A DNA stretch of 21,972 nt from a virus: positions 1 through 21,972 of IMG/VR virus record IMGVR_UViG_3300021085_000252; one strand, written 5' to 3'. This document shows positions 1 through 6,763 of the stretch, in pieces. The notes below the pieces were generated by a model. The model saw only the letters and a program-made list of their open reading frames with translations, searched no databases and had not been told where the DNA came from. The position numbers and the translations under genes are program-made. Position 1 is the first letter of the stretch. Every line of letters begins with the position of its first letter.

Positions 1-613
1 TAGCAATCTTAGCTTTGCGTGGTGATAGTAGTGCAGCACATTCTTGAGCTGCTGCTTGTCCCACCTCGTCCATGTCAAACATAAAGACTACTGATTCAAA
101 CTTCTCTAACCACTCGATAGATTTTTTAATATCTCTCTTGGCTCCTGCTGCGCCTGTCTTGACAGATACTACTGCCCATTTATGATCAAAGGCTTGCGAC
201 ACAGACATAGCATCGATCTCGCCTTCCGTAATTACACAAGTACGTCCTCCATCTCGCCATAAGCTTTGACCAAAGAGACCAGCTTCTTTCAGATCACCCA
301 CGACAGCAAATGTTTTATCAGGATAACGAAGCTTCTGCGCTACAGTCTTACCATTCCTATCTTTATAGTTGGCAACCTGTACTCCGTCACCTGTCTGGTA
401 ATCCCAAAAGCGTGTAGTCTTTTCAGTTAAACATCTTTTAACTAATGGTTTATATTCACCTGTCTTGAAGTTAACTTCTCTAACTACATTATCCACTATT
501 CTCTCCTGTTCATCTGCTTGTCCGTAGTGCTTACAACTAAAACAAAAGGTGTGACCATCAGAGTACAAACTATTTGCATCCGATGAGCCACACTTCTTGC
601 ATGGAGTGTGCAT
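1..613 (-). CDS. T7 gp4-like DNA primase-helicase, N-terminal part (cut by window edge)
   Basis: The reading frame starts with ATG at 613 and is still open at base 1, giving 204 codons of what should be a protein of about 550 residues. The N-terminus has the primase zinc finger, with C5, C8, C24 and C27 in the CxxC...CxxC pattern, followed by SDGHTFCF as in T7 gp4. The TOPRIM core follows: TEGEID with E130, then FDMDE with D180 and D182, matching the metal-binding acidic residues of T7-type primases. The visible part therefore makes RNA primers at the replication fork; the helicase half is expected beyond the window. A GGAG sequence lies about 11 nt before the ATG. It follows endonuclease I closely, as in the T7 class II gene order. 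The family call is firm; helicase motifs cannot be seen here. Confidence 0.93.
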   Translation of the reverse strand, partial: MHTPCKKCGSSDANSLYSDGHTFCFSCKHYGQADEQERIVDNVVREVNFKTGEYKPLVKRCLTEKTTRFWDYQTGDGVQVANYKDRNGKTVAQKLRYPDKTFAVVGDLKEAGLFGQSLWRDGGRTCVITEGEIDAMSVSQAFDHKWAVVSVKTGAAGAKRDIKKSIEWLEKFESVVFMFDMDEVGQAAAQECAALLSPRKAKIA

Positions 614-620
614 TATAAAT

Positions 621-998
621 TCACTCTCCGTTGATCCATCCATCTGGTATGATTTCCTCTGCCCATATAAAATTGTGTTTGTCAGCCCATTCACCGCAAG
701 TCATCTTCGTTCCATCCTTGCGTTTCTTTGCACCTTGCACTGGACTGTTCGCTCGTTGAAATAAGAATCTAATGTCTAACTCTGGGTGTTGCTCTTTCAT
801 GTTACGCATCTTGCGCTGTGCGTCCTGCCGAAAGTATCCCTTCACCTCGATGTACGTTTCACCAATCTTAAGATCAGGTGTGTAGTTCCTAGTCACCGTG
901 TAGGGTAGCTTACAAGGTTCATACTCATAAGCTACTCCACGGTTTTTGAGGTTGAGTTGCACTCGTTCTTCTAGGGTCGATCTAGAAGTCAGCGGCAT
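621..998 (-). CDS. T7 gp3-like endonuclease I (Holliday-junction resolvase)
   Basis: A 125-aa protein, against 149 aa for T7 gp3. It matches gp3 through most of its length, including KEQHPELDIR and the IIPDGWI end. The four catalytic residues of the family are all present: the early Glu in TLEERV (E10), Asp in YTPD (D42), and Glu and Lys in YIEVKG (E51, K53). In T7 the enzyme cleaves branched DNA and helps degrade host DNA. I start it at the ATG at 998, because AGAGGAG lies 7 nt upstream, rather than at a TTG two codons earlier that sits almost on the SD. It overlaps the 3' end of the SSB gene by 17 nt, which suggests translational coupling. It is shorter than T7 gp3 at both ends. Confidence 0.93.
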   Translation of the reverse strand: MPLTSRSTLEERVQLNLKNRGVAYEYEPCKLPYTVTRNYTPDLKIGETYIEVKGYFRQDAQRKMRNMKEQHPELDIRFLFQRANSPVQGAKKRKDGTKMTCGEWADKHNFIWAEEIIPDGWINGE

Positions 999-1608
999 CT
1001 GCAAACTCCTCTGTTACTTCAGAGTCGTTAGACGCTGTGTTGCTAGGAGGGGGTGCAACATAGCCGTCTTCCTCATCAAAGACACTAGTCGCAGAGTTAC
1101 CATACTCAACTAGGTCTATTACTTGTACTGCCTTTAGTCTTAAGGATACGCCCACCTTCTTGGTTGACTGCATGATGTAAGGAAACGGTTCAAACGCTAC
1201 CTTAACTCGTGAGCCATTACCAATTAACATATCTTTTGGCAGTGGTTGTTTCTTTGCATCTAGTACAGCAGGAGCTTGTTCATAATAGCTTCCGTCTTTA
1301 CGCTGTACCTTTGCTTTTAGTTTAAACTTAAATTCTACTTTACCAGTATCGTCACCAGTGTCTTTATCGTAGACTGTTTGCACTACATCCTGAGTGGTCA
1401 GAGTATTCTTCAGTGGTGGCTTTTCTTTCACTGCTCTTTTAAATTCCTCTTGGACTATTTGTTCTAGTCGCTCACTCATCTCTGCCGCTTCCTCTTGAGA
1501 AAGCTGAAGGTTGATACTGTAGTCACCTAATGGATTCCACTTTGTATCTGGCTCAAGAACTTTTGCCCATTGCGCTGAACCTTCGAGTACCATAATATTT
1601 TTCGCCAT
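982..1608 (-). CDS. T7 gp2.5-like single-stranded DNA-binding protein
   Basis: A 208-aa protein of the gp2.5 type: a mixed beta body (about residues 1-165) with the pattern of T7-like SSBs, then a low-complexity Pro/Ser/Asn linker and an acidic C-terminal tail ending in EEFADAADF. The acidic tail with a terminal Phe is the feature of gp2.5 that docks on the DNA polymerase and primase-helicase. Its place between RNA polymerase and endonuclease I agrees with T7 order (1, 2.5, 3, 4). The start ATG at 1608 has AGGAATAT upstream. A 15-bp motif that may be a phage promoter (1653-1667) lies about 45 bp upstream. Identification rests on tail, length, general similarity and context. Confidence 0.85.
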   Translation of the reverse strand: MAKNIMVLEGSAQWAKVLEPDTKWNPLGDYSINLQLSQEEAAEMSERLEQIVQEEFKRAVKEKPPLKNTLTTQDVVQTVYDKDTGDDTGKVEFKFKLKAKVQRKDGSYYEQAPAVLDAKKQPLPKDMLIGNGSRVKVAFEPFPYIMQSTKKVGVSLRLKAVQVIDLVEYGNSATSVFDEEDGYVAPPPSNTASNDSEVTEEFADAADF

Positions 1609-1652
1609 AAATTATATTCCTATATGTTTAAGTTTTAGTTTGGACTGCTTAT

Positions 1653-1667
1653 GGGGCATGACCTTTT
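1653..1667 (-). promoter_or_regulatory. Candidate phage RNA polymerase promoter, copy B
   Basis: The minus strand reads AAAAGGTCATGCCCC here, followed by ATAAGCAG. The same 15 bp occurs once more at 11058-11072 and nowhere else I could find. This copy lies just after the RNA polymerase stop codon and before SSB, where T7-like phages place promoters for class II genes. No promoter of this sequence is known to me, so this is inference from repetition and position. Confidence 0.45.
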
Positions 1668-1668
1668 T

Positions 1669-3327
1669 CTATGCAAAAAAGTAGTCACTTTTTAACACCT
1701 CCTCGATGTCAAGTTCCCCTTTGGTTGGAGGTAGTGGCACATCCGTTCCCTCCGTTAATGTTGTTACTGCGCTATCGTAGAGATTTTGCAGCACATCATG
1801 TTCTTTGTACATCTCCACAAACGCCTCTCTTAACTTATCGTTAAGCTTTGGCATGTTTGGTGAGTGTGTTCCGTAGCTATCGTGTACCATTGCGAAATCA
1901 GTAACACCGCTCTCTACGCACTTCCCTACTGTAAAGGTTAAAGCCGCAGCATCTAATGAATGCACAAGGTTAGGACTAGCCCCTGACGCTGCTTTGCGCG
2001 CATCTACGGAGTCATCTATTGGCTTAGAATAGTTAAGCCTAACTACTGATCCGTTAAGGTGTGTAGCTATCCTTAGTTTCCTTTGCTCATTATATGTCTG
2101 CCTTACCAGTAAGCCTGTTGGTGTGTGCCACTCAAACATCTTACCTTGTTTTGCATACAGCCTAGCAATTTCTTTAACGTAATCCATCACTGAGTGTGCT
2201 GAGACAATAACCTCATTGATTGCTTGCCATACAAAACCTGACAGATACATTGAAGGCTTGAAGAAATCATCATTCCAAGGGTTACGCCCCTTACACTTTT
2301 CTTCTAAAGATTCCTTAATGTATTCTGTACAAGCGTGTCGTGTACCTGAGTACGGCACAATCATCACTGGTCTCTTAGTTAACTTCCTGCATACACCTAC
2401 ATCAAGTAACTGTTTCGCCAACTGTGTGTCTTGTTGTTGTAACAACTCTGTTGCGCGTTTTGCTACGTCTGTGTAAATGTCCTGCGGTACTTCACTTGGT
2501 AGTAAGTTAACTGCCCTACCTCCCTCTTTGTCCCTGAGCATTGCTGAGAGGTGTTGTAAGCCATTGCACGAGCCATCACTAGCACAGGGTAGGTGCGTCT
2601 CAAAGTGCTCCCCAAACTGCCTAGCGTTGCTGTACAATGCCCACTCATAACACCATGCAAGTGCTTGCCAAGGTTTATCTGCTTCCTGCCACCATCTGTT
2701 AGTTAAGGGATCGTTATAAACATCGACAGCGTTCTCTACGTTCATGTACGCCCACATCTCTCGATCTTCTAAACTTACCTTATCTACTCCAAATACATTA
2801 GCACCATGTATAGCCAACCATCTAGCTTCTTCGTCATTCGTGATAGTAGCTGGGTTAGCAAACTCTAACAATGCTTTGCTGTAGTCAGCGTTCTGTGGTG
2901 AAAGGAAAGACTCTACTGGATACTTACGTCCACGAAAGTCTAACTGCCATACATACCACATCTTCTCTCTATGTGCATACTCTTCTGCAAGTTGTATTGT
3001 ACGTTCAACCTGTATGCGTTTAGACATAGATTTGTTATTGAAACTGTGAATCTTGTTTCGCTCTCTTTTAAACTCCTTAAACTTAATCTTCTCTTCGTCA
3101 TTAAGAAACTTAGGCTCTTTACTAAAAGGATATTTAGGTAGCGACAGGTTATCTTTAGGAGGCAAACCCTCCCAAGTCTGTCCACTGTCCCAACACTGCC
3201 TAATTGTCTGCGCGACAAACCCATTAATACGCCAAGGTGTTTGCTGTATAGCGTTTACACAAGCGTACTCATGGGTAAGGTCGCACTGTTGCAGCTTATC
3301 TACGTAGTCCTGTACAATCTGCCTCAT
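1669..3327 (-). CDS. T7-like single-subunit RNA polymerase, C-terminal catalytic part (separate ORF)
   Basis: A 552-aa protein covering T7 RNA polymerase from about residue 300 to the end. Counting from a possible GTG two codons earlier, the catalytic residues are all present: D253 in ASDGSCNGLQH (T7 D537), K320 in LTKRPVM (T7 K631), Y328 (T7 Y639) and D485 in VHDSYGT (T7 D812). The C-terminus SDYFFA matches the T7 SDFAFA foot. The fingers and palm are complete, and the region equivalent to the promoter-specificity loop (about 400-436) differs from T7, so it should read a different promoter. The N-terminal domain is encoded by the preceding ORF in another frame. I choose the ATG at 3327, which forms ATGA with the upstream stop and has GAGG 8 nt before it. 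Confidence 0.95.
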   Translation of the reverse strand: MRQIVQDYVDKLQQCDLTHEYACVNAIQQTPWRINGFVAQTIRQCWDSGQTWEGLPPKDNLSLPKYPFSKEPKFLNDEEKIKFKEFKRERNKIHSFNNKSMSKRIQVERTIQLAEEYAHREKMWYVWQLDFRGRKYPVESFLSPQNADYSKALLEFANPATITNDEEARWLAIHGANVFGVDKVSLEDREMWAYMNVENAVDVYNDPLTNRWWQEADKPWQALAWCYEWALYSNARQFGEHFETHLPCASDGSCNGLQHLSAMLRDKEGGRAVNLLPSEVPQDIYTDVAKRATELLQQQDTQLAKQLLDVGVCRKLTKRPVMIVPYSGTRHACTEYIKESLEEKCKGRNPWNDDFFKPSMYLSGFVWQAINEVIVSAHSVMDYVKEIARLYAKQGKMFEWHTPTGLLVRQTYNEQRKLRIATHLNGSVVRLNYSKPIDDSVDARKAASGASPNLVHSLDAAALTFTVGKCVESGVTDFAMVHDSYGTHSPNMPKLNDKLREAFVEMYKEHDVLQNLYDSAVTTLTEGTDVPLPPTKGELDIEEVLKSDYFFA

Positions 3328-4103
3328 GCCCACACCCTCACGAAAGGTAATTGATTAATATGTTCTGAGTAGTAACCACCACCCCAGAAGTCATCCCAAT
3401 CTTTAGGCTCAATAACGCAGGGGCTGTACCTTGGTAACGCTACGCTGTTTGTTTCGTTAAAAGCTTTTACCCATTCTTCAGTCTCTGGTGTTGGTACTAC
3501 AAGGTAAGTGGTTTTCTTTTTCGTTACCTTTTTCTCTAGCCTGACTATGCCTGTTTCTTTAATAATTAAATCAACCAACTTAAGACCTACGTGTATTCTA
3601 TTCTCACTGCTCCAGTGTGGTATATCTAATCCATCAGATTTTATCTTGTGGTCAAGACCGTACCGCTTGTGGTCAAAACCTTTATCTGATTTTTTGTTAG
3701 CTAGTGTAAGTACATTGGTTGCTACTTCTTTATCTAGCTCTAGCCACTTGTCTAACCTCATCTGTGTTTCTATTTGTATTCCTATAAACTTAGCTACGCC
3801 TAAAAGTGTGGGCTTCCTGACCATGTTATCTACTAAAGATATTAAAGCTAAGTAAGCCATCTGCCCTTCGTCACAACCTTTAGTTAAATTCTTAAAGGCT
3901 GACTTTGTTATCATCTTGTGGTTGTTGTACTCAACTATCGCATCCATTAATGGTTCGACAATACCCTTGATGATGGTGCGCCCGTGCTTAGTCTTTGATC
4001 CTAAATCTTTAGATAATAAATCTTCTAAACTTTTATTGTAGCGGTGTATCCCTGACTGTACCATGCGGTACTCTAAGTCTATTTGATCATCCAATGTTGC
4101 CAT
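3324..4103 (-). CDS. T7-like RNA polymerase, N-terminal part (separate ORF)
   Basis: A 259-aa protein matching the N-terminal domain of T7 RNA polymerase: WSSENRIHVGLKLVDLIIKE aligns with T7 WHKEDSIHVGVRCIEMLIES, and WGGGYYSEHINQLPFVRV aligns with GGGYWANGRRPLALVR. The ORF ends just after this segment, and the next ORF begins at the equivalent of T7 HSKKALMRYEDVY, so nothing large is missing at the break. In T7 this domain binds the promoter upstream region and early transcript. The second of two adjacent ATGs is used because AGAGG is 6 nt upstream. Either the polymerase is a heterodimer, as in N4 RNAPII, or a frameshift or sequence error lies at 3324-3345. The two parts sum to about 811 aa, against 883 for T7. 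Confidence 0.9.
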   Translation of the reverse strand: MATLDDQIDLEYRMVQSGIHRYNKSLEDLLSKDLGSKTKHGRTIIKGIVEPLMDAIVEYNNHKMITKSAFKNLTKGCDEGQMAYLALISLVDNMVRKPTLLGVAKFIGIQIETQMRLDKWLELDKEVATNVLTLANKKSDKGFDHKRYGLDHKIKSDGLDIPHWSSENRIHVGLKLVDLIIKETGIVRLEKKVTKKKTTYLVVPTPETEEWVKAFNETNSVALPRYSPCVIEPKDWDDFWGGGYYSEHINQLPFVRVWA

Positions 4104-4115
4104 CATTTACCTCTC

Positions 4116-4124
4116 TTACGCCAC
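4116..4124. repeat. Integrase arm-type site (distal, polymerase side)
   Basis: TTACGCCAC, identical to the copy at 4342-4350. It lies just before the SD of the RNA polymerase N-terminal gene, so integrase bound here could affect polymerase expression (inference). Confidence 0.45.
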
Positions 4125-4143
4125 AATTCTGTGGGGTTGGTGG

Positions 4144-4177
4144 CTTTGCTAAAACTAACTACGTTAGCGGAGCAAAG
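4144..4177. other. Strong hairpin between attP core and RNA polymerase gene
   Basis: CTTTGCT (4144-4150) pairs with AGCAAAG (4171-4177), and inside it CTAAC (4155-4159) pairs with GTTAG (4163-4167) around a 3-nt loop. No T-tract follows on either strand, so it is not a standard intrinsic terminator. It could be an RNA processing site, an attenuator before the polymerase gene, or a DNA structure of attP. Confidence 0.45.
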
Positions 4178-4228
4178 GATTATGTAGATTGTGTTGTACA
4201 TTCCAGTATATATATTAATCTTGTTACG

Positions 4229-4237
4229 GTGGCGTGA
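4229..4237. repeat. Integrase arm-type site, inverted copy
   Basis: GTGGCGTGA is the exact reverse complement of the TCACGCCAC copy at 4323-4331. It lies 15 bp from the tRNA-like core, on the opposite side from the four tandem copies, giving the inverted flanking arrangement expected in an attP. Confidence 0.5.
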
Positions 4238-4252
4238 TAAGGTTTCAAGGGC

Positions 4253-4290
<38 letters not shown>

Positions 4291-4322
4291 ATCTAGGTTT
4301 CGAGCCGTTTTTAAAATCTATC

Positions 4323-4360
4323 TCACGCCACTTAAGCCACATTACGCCACACTGCGCCAC
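4323..4360. repeat. Four tandem integrase arm-type sites
   Basis: Direct repeats with 9-10 bp period: TCACGCCAC (4323), TTAAGCCAC (4332), TTACGCCAC (4342) and CTGCGCCAC (4352). All end in GCCAC, so bound proteins would sit on one face of the helix. They lie between the tRNA-like core and the end of the integrase gene. Confidence 0.6.
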
Positions 4361-4363
4361 AGG

Positions 4364-5377
4364 CTATGCTTCGAGTAAATTAGACCCGCCAACCATAGTT
4401 GAAGTGTCCCATTTAGCATACTTAAGAGTGGTTGCAATATTTTTATGACCCATGTAACGCATGATGTTAGCAGTGTCCCAACCCTTCTCAGTAAGTCGTG
4501 TTGCCGTAGTATGTCTCCATGTATGCCAACACTTATTTGTTAGACCTAAGTTCTCACGAACCTTGTCCCAAGCAAACCTATGCTTGTATAATTCAGAGTT
4601 AAAAGTTTTACGCCTACGCAGTATCTCTTCTACTCTTTTTGTTACAGGCATCAGCAGTGCTTCACCATTCTTCCTGTCTGGTATGTAAGCACCATACACT
4701 TGCGAACCATCTTCTCTAGTTTGCTGCAACTTGATTAACTTATCGCCATCAACCTTCAACACCTCAGAAGCTCGCATACCTGTGTCTACTGCCACGATAG
4801 CATAGTCATGTAGGTAGTCTTCACCTAACCTCTCAAACTCGCTTAGAATGGCATTCTCTTCGTCCTTCGTAAAGTATTCAAGCCTCTCTCTGCCCTGCTC
4901 ACTTTGACGTTTAAATTTAGGTACAGAAGTTAAAGCTCCTTCATCAACAGCATTGTCTAAACAACGCTTAAGACATGAGATATGTCTGTTTACTGTTGAA
5001 GGTGCATACCCTTGGTTCTCTCGCATCCACTTGATCCAGTCAAAGACTGTAGTAGTGCTGATACGATTGATGGGTGACTTCTCGCCCCAATACTTACAGA
5101 CAATACTTTGAATAAACATTACTTGTCTTTCATTCTTAGTATTAGCCCAGTAGTTTTCATGGCATCGATCAAACGCATAGCGTAGCGTCCATCCTGATGC
5201 CTTACCAGTCTCTCTGTTTACCTCCATAGCTGTAGGCATATTACCCTGAGCTATGTCTCGCTTCCACATAGCCTCCAGTAGCGAAGCATCTTCCTTAGTG
5301 GAGAGAGTTTTTCTGAAGCGTTTGCCTTTGAAAGTAACGTAAGCTTCCCAACCGCTACCTCTTTTAGTTACACTCAT
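4364..5377 (-). CDS. int: Tyrosine-family phage integrase
   Basis: A 337-aa tyrosine recombinase. The N-terminus (GSGWEAYVTFKGKRFRKTL) looks like an arm-binding domain. Residues about 60-160 form the core-binding SAM-like domain, and the catalytic domain has R202 in DTGMRASEV, K236 in the beta hairpin, H285 and R288 in HTWRH, H311 in YMGHKN and nucleophile Y320 in LKYAKWD. The R-K-H-R-H-Y set is complete, so it should be active. I start it at the ATG at 5377, which has AGGAGG 6 nt upstream and overlaps the stop of a 29-aa ORF as ATGA; an upstream in-frame start would lack this and read through the small ORF. attP lies right downstream. In the phage it is followed, across attP, by the RNA polymerase. 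Confidence 0.96.
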   Translation of the reverse strand: MSVTKRGSGWEAYVTFKGKRFRKTLSTKEDASLLEAMWKRDIAQGNMPTAMEVNRETGKASGWTLRYAFDRCHENYWANTKNERQVMFIQSIVCKYWGEKSPINRISTTTVFDWIKWMRENQGYAPSTVNRHISCLKRCLDNAVDEGALTSVPKFKRQSEQGRERLEYFTKDEENAILSEFERLGEDYLHDYAIVAVDTGMRASEVLKVDGDKLIKLQQTREDGSQVYGAYIPDRKNGEALLMPVTKRVEEILRRRKTFNSELYKHRFAWDKVRENLGLTNKCWHTWRHTTATRLTEKGWDTANIMRYMGHKNIATTLKYAKWDTSTMVGGSNLLEA

Positions 5378-5463
5378 GCTATGCCTCCTGTTAAAAATAC
5401 TGCTACGCAACCAATCGCATAACAAGCACCGCAATATAACGCGCCTTCTATTAAAAAATTCAT
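5374..5463 (-). CDS. 29-aa membrane microprotein between regulator and integrase
   Basis: A 29-codon ORF that begins MNFLIEGALYCGACYAIG and ends GGIA. It is mostly hydrophobic and long enough for one transmembrane helix, with three cysteines. Its ATG has AGGAGG 8 nt upstream. The start overlaps the stop of the winged-helix gene as ATGA, and its own stop overlaps the integrase start as ATGA, so all three genes look translationally coupled. The SD of the integrase lies inside it, so it could also act mainly as a coupling leader. No known family recognised; function unknown. Confidence 0.6.
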   Translation of the reverse strand: MNFLIEGALYCGACYAIGCVAVFLTGGIA

Positions 5464-5771
5464 AGTCTTATCCTCCTTGCTAAGGCTCTGCCTCGCTTTG
5501 TTACCTCGATAAACTTCTCAATACGTCTATCGGGATTCTCATATAGTTTAACTAAATCGTGATCTACTAGCACTCGTAAGTTTCTACTTGCACTAGCACT
5601 GGACGTATCCATAAACTCACCTACGTCCATAACCCTCAGCGTCTCTGCGTTAACGAAAGTACGTTGAGCGATAATTAAAAAGGCATACACAGTTTGAATG
5701 TGCATCCATGCGTCAATCTTTCTGAACTCTGTTAGTATTCTTATGTGTTCTTTTAAGTCTCGACCAGACAA
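5460..5771 (-). CDS. MarR-like winged-helix regulator
   Basis: A 103-aa protein with a winged helix-turn-helix pattern: helices at about 24-45, a recognition-helix segment around FMDTSSASASRNLRVLVDHD (about 53-73), then a wing (LYENPDRRIEKFIEV) and a last helix TKRGRALARRI. The SxSRNLRxLVxxxLV pattern is typical of MarR-type folds, though the dimer helices are short. The start is a TTG at 5771 with GGAGG about 5 nt upstream; no better ATG keeps the domain intact. It sits directly upstream of and is coupled to the 29-aa ORF and int, so it is a likely regulator of lysogeny or excision (inference). A perfect palindrome at 5961-5975 is a candidate operator. It is not a CI- or Cro-type repressor by sequence. 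Confidence 0.75.
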   Translation of the reverse strand: MSGRDLKEHIRILTEFRKIDAWMHIQTVYAFLIIAQRTFVNAETLRVMDVGEFMDTSSASASRNLRVLVDHDLVKLYENPDRRIEKFIEVTKRGRALARRIRL

Positions 5772-5892
5772 TACACCCTCCTAACCAACTGACCATGAAG
5801 TCAGCTTTTGTTTTACAAATCCTTGGCAGTTTGTACCATCCCCACAGGCACTTACCCAAAGATATTTCATAACGATAAAACTTTAATAGCAT
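5713..5892 (-). CDS. Small ORF upstream of the winged-helix regulator
   Basis: A 59-codon ORF starting MLLKFYRYEISLGKCLWGW and ending basic (KRTHKNTNRVQKD). Its ATG at 5892 has a good SD, AAGGAG, 5 nt upstream. It overlaps the start of the winged-helix gene by 59 nt in another frame, and the SD of that gene lies inside it, so it may couple translation. It has one Trp-rich and fairly hydrophobic stretch, but not a clear membrane helix. No known family. The long overlap is unusual in this genome, so it may be a leader ORF rather than a functional protein. Confidence 0.45.
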   Translation of the reverse strand: MLLKFYRYEISLGKCLWGWYKLPRICKTKADFMVSWLGGCIVWSRLKRTHKNTNRVQKD

Positions 5893-5922
5893 TATAACTC
5901 CTTTGTCAAGTTTCTACGTTAG

Positions 5923-5952
5923 CGTATATAGTTGTATCAGGTGGATAATCAA
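5923..5952 (-). promoter_or_regulatory. Possible sigma70 promoter of the lysogeny module
   Basis: Minus strand TTGATT (5952-5947), an 18-bp spacer, and TATACG (5928-5923); each hexamer matches consensus at 4 of 6 positions. It would start RNA near 5916, before the 59-aa ORF, the regulator and int. Weak by sequence, but supported by the adjacent palindrome and the lack of coding sequence here. Confidence 0.35.
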
Positions 5953-5960
5953 GAACTATC

Positions 5961-5975
5961 GATTCAATTTGAATC
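5961..5975. promoter_or_regulatory. Perfect 7-1-7 palindrome, candidate operator
   Basis: GATTCAATTTGAATC is a perfect inverted repeat of GATTCAA around one T. It lies about 8 bp upstream of the candidate -35 box of the lysogeny module and overlaps the stop codon of the preceding 52-aa gene. The size and position fit a dimeric winged-helix regulator, such as the one encoded downstream (inference). Confidence 0.5.
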
Positions 5976-6122
5976 ACCTTTTTTACTTGACTTGGATTCA
6001 GGATTCACTTTCTCTGTGGGTAACTTTTTCTTCCCAAAGATAGCATCCCAGTTAGACTCAAACTTTTCTTTATCTACTTTTCGGGGGCGTGAGCCTTTAC
6101 CCCCATGCGTTGCTTCACTCAT
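5964..6122 (-). CDS. Small conserved-type phage protein (GGKGSRPR motif)
   Basis: A 52-aa basic protein starting MSEATHGGKGSRPRKVDKEK and containing NWDAIFGKK. The GGKGSxPR...W/YDxIFG pattern recurs in small uncharacterised proteins of many phages, so it is probably a real conserved gene. The ATG at 6122 overlaps the stop of the previous gene as ATGA. The Lys-rich tail (about residues 30-52) is probably disordered. Function unknown. Its 3' end carries the palindrome at 5961-5975. Confidence 0.7.
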   Translation of the reverse strand: MSEATHGGKGSRPRKVDKEKFESNWDAIFGKKKLPTEKVNPESKSSKKGDSN

Positions 6123-6310
6123 GCGCCTTGTTTCTCCATTTCTTTAATCATAATATCTAGGTAGTCCCTGCCACCCTCTCGTACTACTTTCTGTAGGGCT
6201 TCCTGCTTGGCTCTACCTTTTTTGTATACGCCATGGTCATCGCTATGATAGTACAGCATATCGTGCTTACGGCACTGCTCCTCAAATTCCTTTAGTGTTG
6301 GTAGGCTCAT
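6119..6310 (-). CDS. Small early protein of unknown function (63 aa)
   Basis: A 63-aa, mostly helical, charged protein (MSLPTLKEFEEQCRKHDMLY...). It overlaps the stop of the upstream gene as ATGA and the start of the downstream gene the same way, so it lies in a coupled run of three genes (6570-5964). No membrane segment or known motif seen. Function unknown. Confidence 0.75.
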   Translation of the reverse strand: MSLPTLKEFEEQCRKHDMLYYHSDDHGVYKKGRAKQEALQKVVREGGRDYLDIMIKEMEKQGA

Positions 6311-6570
6311 GTCCAGTTCTCCTCTAATTTTATTTCTTTCATTTCGTTGCCGTGAAACTGGTTGTAGTCATTGCACTGGTGCGCTATTACTTTCCATTCC
6401 TCATCCTGCTCTTGGTAGTAGACAACAACCTCTATTTCACTGTTCCAGTTAAACTTGTATTCACAATCACCTAAGACCTCGCTTCTAGTCTTCCCTGCAA
6501 TTGAGATACCCGCGAAGATGCCCTGTACAAACTCTCGAATCAAGAGCATCTTTTTCATGTTAATCCACAT
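6307..6570 (-). CDS. Small early protein of unknown function (87 aa)
   Basis: An 87-aa protein. An N-terminal mildly hydrophobic helix (about 1-28) is followed by beta-prone sequence (YKFNWNSEIEVVVYYQEQDE) and an acidic C-terminus. The start at 6570 has GAGG 9 nt upstream and overlaps the end of the previous gene by 11 nt. A second ATG at 6558 is possible. No family recognised. Confidence 0.7.
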   Translation of the reverse strand: MWINMKKMLLIREFVQGIFAGISIAGKTRSEVLGDCEYKFNWNSEIEVVVYYQEQDEEWKVIAHQCNDYNQFHGNEMKEIKLEENWT

Positions 6571-6754
6571 CTTTAAATTCCTCGTAGTGTACTTCTTCTT
6601 CTGATGGATAATGTACTAGCTCGAACCCTGCGTAGCCTGTGCCATCGTCATTGAGCCTGAGTACAATGTCATAGTCGAGTAGCTGTTTGATTACATTGCC
6701 GTCATTATCTTTTAGCTCTATTTGTACGTGTTGATCTTCTAATTGATGATCCAT
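6560..6754 (-). CDS. Strongly acidic small early protein (64 aa)
   Basis: A 64-aa protein with about 18 Asp/Glu against 4 Lys/Arg (net about -14). It has alternating beta-like sequence (HVQIELKDNDGNVIKQLLDY) and the tail EEEVHYEEFKDVD. AGAGG lies about 6 nt before the ATG. Very acidic small early proteins in T7-like phages can mimic DNA (T7 Ocr is the model), but no similarity to Ocr is visible. Function unknown. Confidence 0.7.
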   Translation of the reverse strand: MDHQLEDQHVQIELKDNDGNVIKQLLDYDIVLRLNDDGTGYAGFELVHYPSEEEVHYEEFKDVD

Positions 6755-6763
6755 GTTACACCT

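Noticed and set aside
3324-3345. Programmed -1 frameshift joining the two polymerase ORFs
   Set aside because: The window between the upstream TAA in the C-frame and the TGA of the N-part has no X-XXY-YYZ slippery heptamer in the right frame, while an ATGA overlap with a good SD is present. Frameshifting by an unusual signal cannot be excluded.
5904-5909. TTGACA as -35 box for the lysogeny module
   Set aside because: TATAAT lies only 7 bp away and overlaps the SD and start codon of the 59-aa ORF; spacing does not fit a sigma70 promoter.
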